From Deltaproteobacteria bacterium (GTDB lineage Bacteria > Desulfobacterota > DSM-4660 > Desulfatiglandales > Desulfatiglandaceae), in assembly GCA_019307645.1 (NCBI GenBank), contig JAFDJF010000301.1, forward strand, positions 1-6,157: DNA of 6,157 nucleotides, written 5' to 3'. How positions within the stretch are numbered: the first letter of the stretch is position 1; the number at the start of each line of letters is the position of its first letter. The notes beneath the pieces were generated by a model, which saw only the letters and a program-made list of their open reading frames with translations, was not told where the DNA came from and ran no database searches. A program made the position numbers and the translations under genes. This document shows positions 5,644 through 6,157 of this stretch, piece after piece.

Positions 5644-6157
5644 CTAATAGTATACGGCCTCTTCGCCGAATCCTCCCCGACTCCCTACATCGTAATTAAA
5701 ATCAAAACGAAAGTAAACGTAATTGTTGGTATAGTCAAACCCTCTGATATTCGAATCCCGACGTGCCTGCCCGGCGGAGATAGAGACGTTCATTTTATTG
5801 GTGATCAAATAACTGATACGACCAAAAACATCGTAGGAGGAATCATCCCGTCTTGCGTAATTTCCACCCTTTGTAATCCCTTCGTATGTTTGGTAGTCAC
5901 TTATCTGGTAATAGCCTCTGAGCAGGGCAGATATTTTTTTTTGAAACACGTGCCCGGCACTCAAAGTAAAGCGGTCAGCAATGTAATTGTCTCCAACATT
6001 GTTCAGGTTTCTTTCAGCAGAGAGATAGATATGGTTTTTTGCCCTTGTGGCGACCCCCTCTGTCTGACGTTTTGTCGCGGATGGAGGAGGTGTCTCGCCG
6101 CCAAAGGATAATTTGAAAACAAACGCATTTTCATCTTTTAGGCCCGGGTCATCAAAC
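5644..6157 (-). CDS. Outer-membrane beta-barrel protein of the EPS cluster, C-terminal part (5' end outside window)
   Basis: The frame is open from the right window edge to a TAG stop at 5644-5646, giving 170 residues with no start in view; a TTG near 5964 is internal. The protein shows alternating polar/aromatic beta-strands separated by charged, Gly/Asn/Asp-rich turns: around residues 42-50 (HIYLSAERN), 62-72, 75-88, 108-119, 121-131 and 145-156 (NYVYFRFDFNYD). This is typical of a transmembrane beta-barrel. A 14-residue Gly/Glu tail ending in Tyr-Tyr follows the last strand. Barrels of the BBP2-like type often accompany polysaccharide-export genes in Desulfobacterota and Myxococcota. In Myxococcus xanthus such barrels (Wzp proteins) are proposed to form the outer-membrane pore used by short Wza-like proteins. 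The gene lies upstream of the OPX gene on the same strand, which fits that role. The exact family is inferred from pattern, since only the C-terminal part is visible. I see no intrinsic terminator after the stop. Confidence 0.8.
   Translation of the reverse strand, partial: FDDPGLKDENAFVFKLSFGGETPPPSATKRQTEGVATRAKNHIYLSAERNLNNVGDNYIADRFTLSAGHVFQKKISALLRGYYQISDYQTYEGITKGGNYARRDDSSYDVFGRISYLITNKMNVSISAGQARRDSNIRGFDYTNNYVYFRFDFNYDVGSRGGFGEEAVYY

Noticed and set aside
5599..6111. 170-codon plus-strand open frame.
   Set aside because: It is antisense to the beta-barrel coding region, whose translation shows clear beta-strand patterning in the minus frame; the plus-strand product shows nothing recognisable.

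Overview
The window reads as part of a Gram-negative exopolysaccharide (EPS) export operon. All real genes lie on the minus strand, so transcription runs from high to low coordinates. An outer-membrane beta-barrel, short SLBB-type export protein, split chain-length/kinase pair and DUF4388 module together suggest a Desulfobacterota (deltaproteobacterial) genome. That placement is inference from gene content; no taxonomic marker is present.

In transcription order: (1) 6157-5644, the C-terminal end of an outer-membrane beta-barrel protein, cut by the window edge. (2) 5643-5261, a 383-bp gap filled largely by repeats. It holds a 159-bp element with 15-bp terminal inverted repeats and a candidate 5-bp target duplication, ending 6 bp from the next start codon, plus a second, rearranged partial copy carrying two hairpins. 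(3) 5260-4367, a Wza-like outer-membrane polysaccharide export (OPX) protein. (4) 4376-2808, a Wzz/GNVR chain-length co-polymerase without a fused kinase. (5) 2811-1513, a CpsD/CapB-type bacterial tyrosine kinase (BY-kinase) with a DUF4388/PATAN-like module of about 130 residues inside its ATPase fold. (6) 1465-1, a membrane-anchored TPR protein whose frame is broken near 313-325; the C-terminal TPRs continue in another frame and run off the left edge.

Genes 3-5 overlap (10 bp and 4 bp) and the TPR gene follows 47 bp later, so these four look co-transcribed. Together they would form the envelope-spanning part of a Wzx/Wzy-type EPS machine: the GNVR protein controls polymer length and docks the periplasmic OPX protein, the kinase cycles phosphorylation on its C-terminal tyrosines, and the beta-barrel probably supplies the outer-membrane pore that the short OPX protein lacks.

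The most unusual item is the kinase with a sensory or interaction module nested between its Walker A' and Walker B motifs. Next are the MITE-like element at the export gene's ribosome binding site and the frameshift in the TPR gene.
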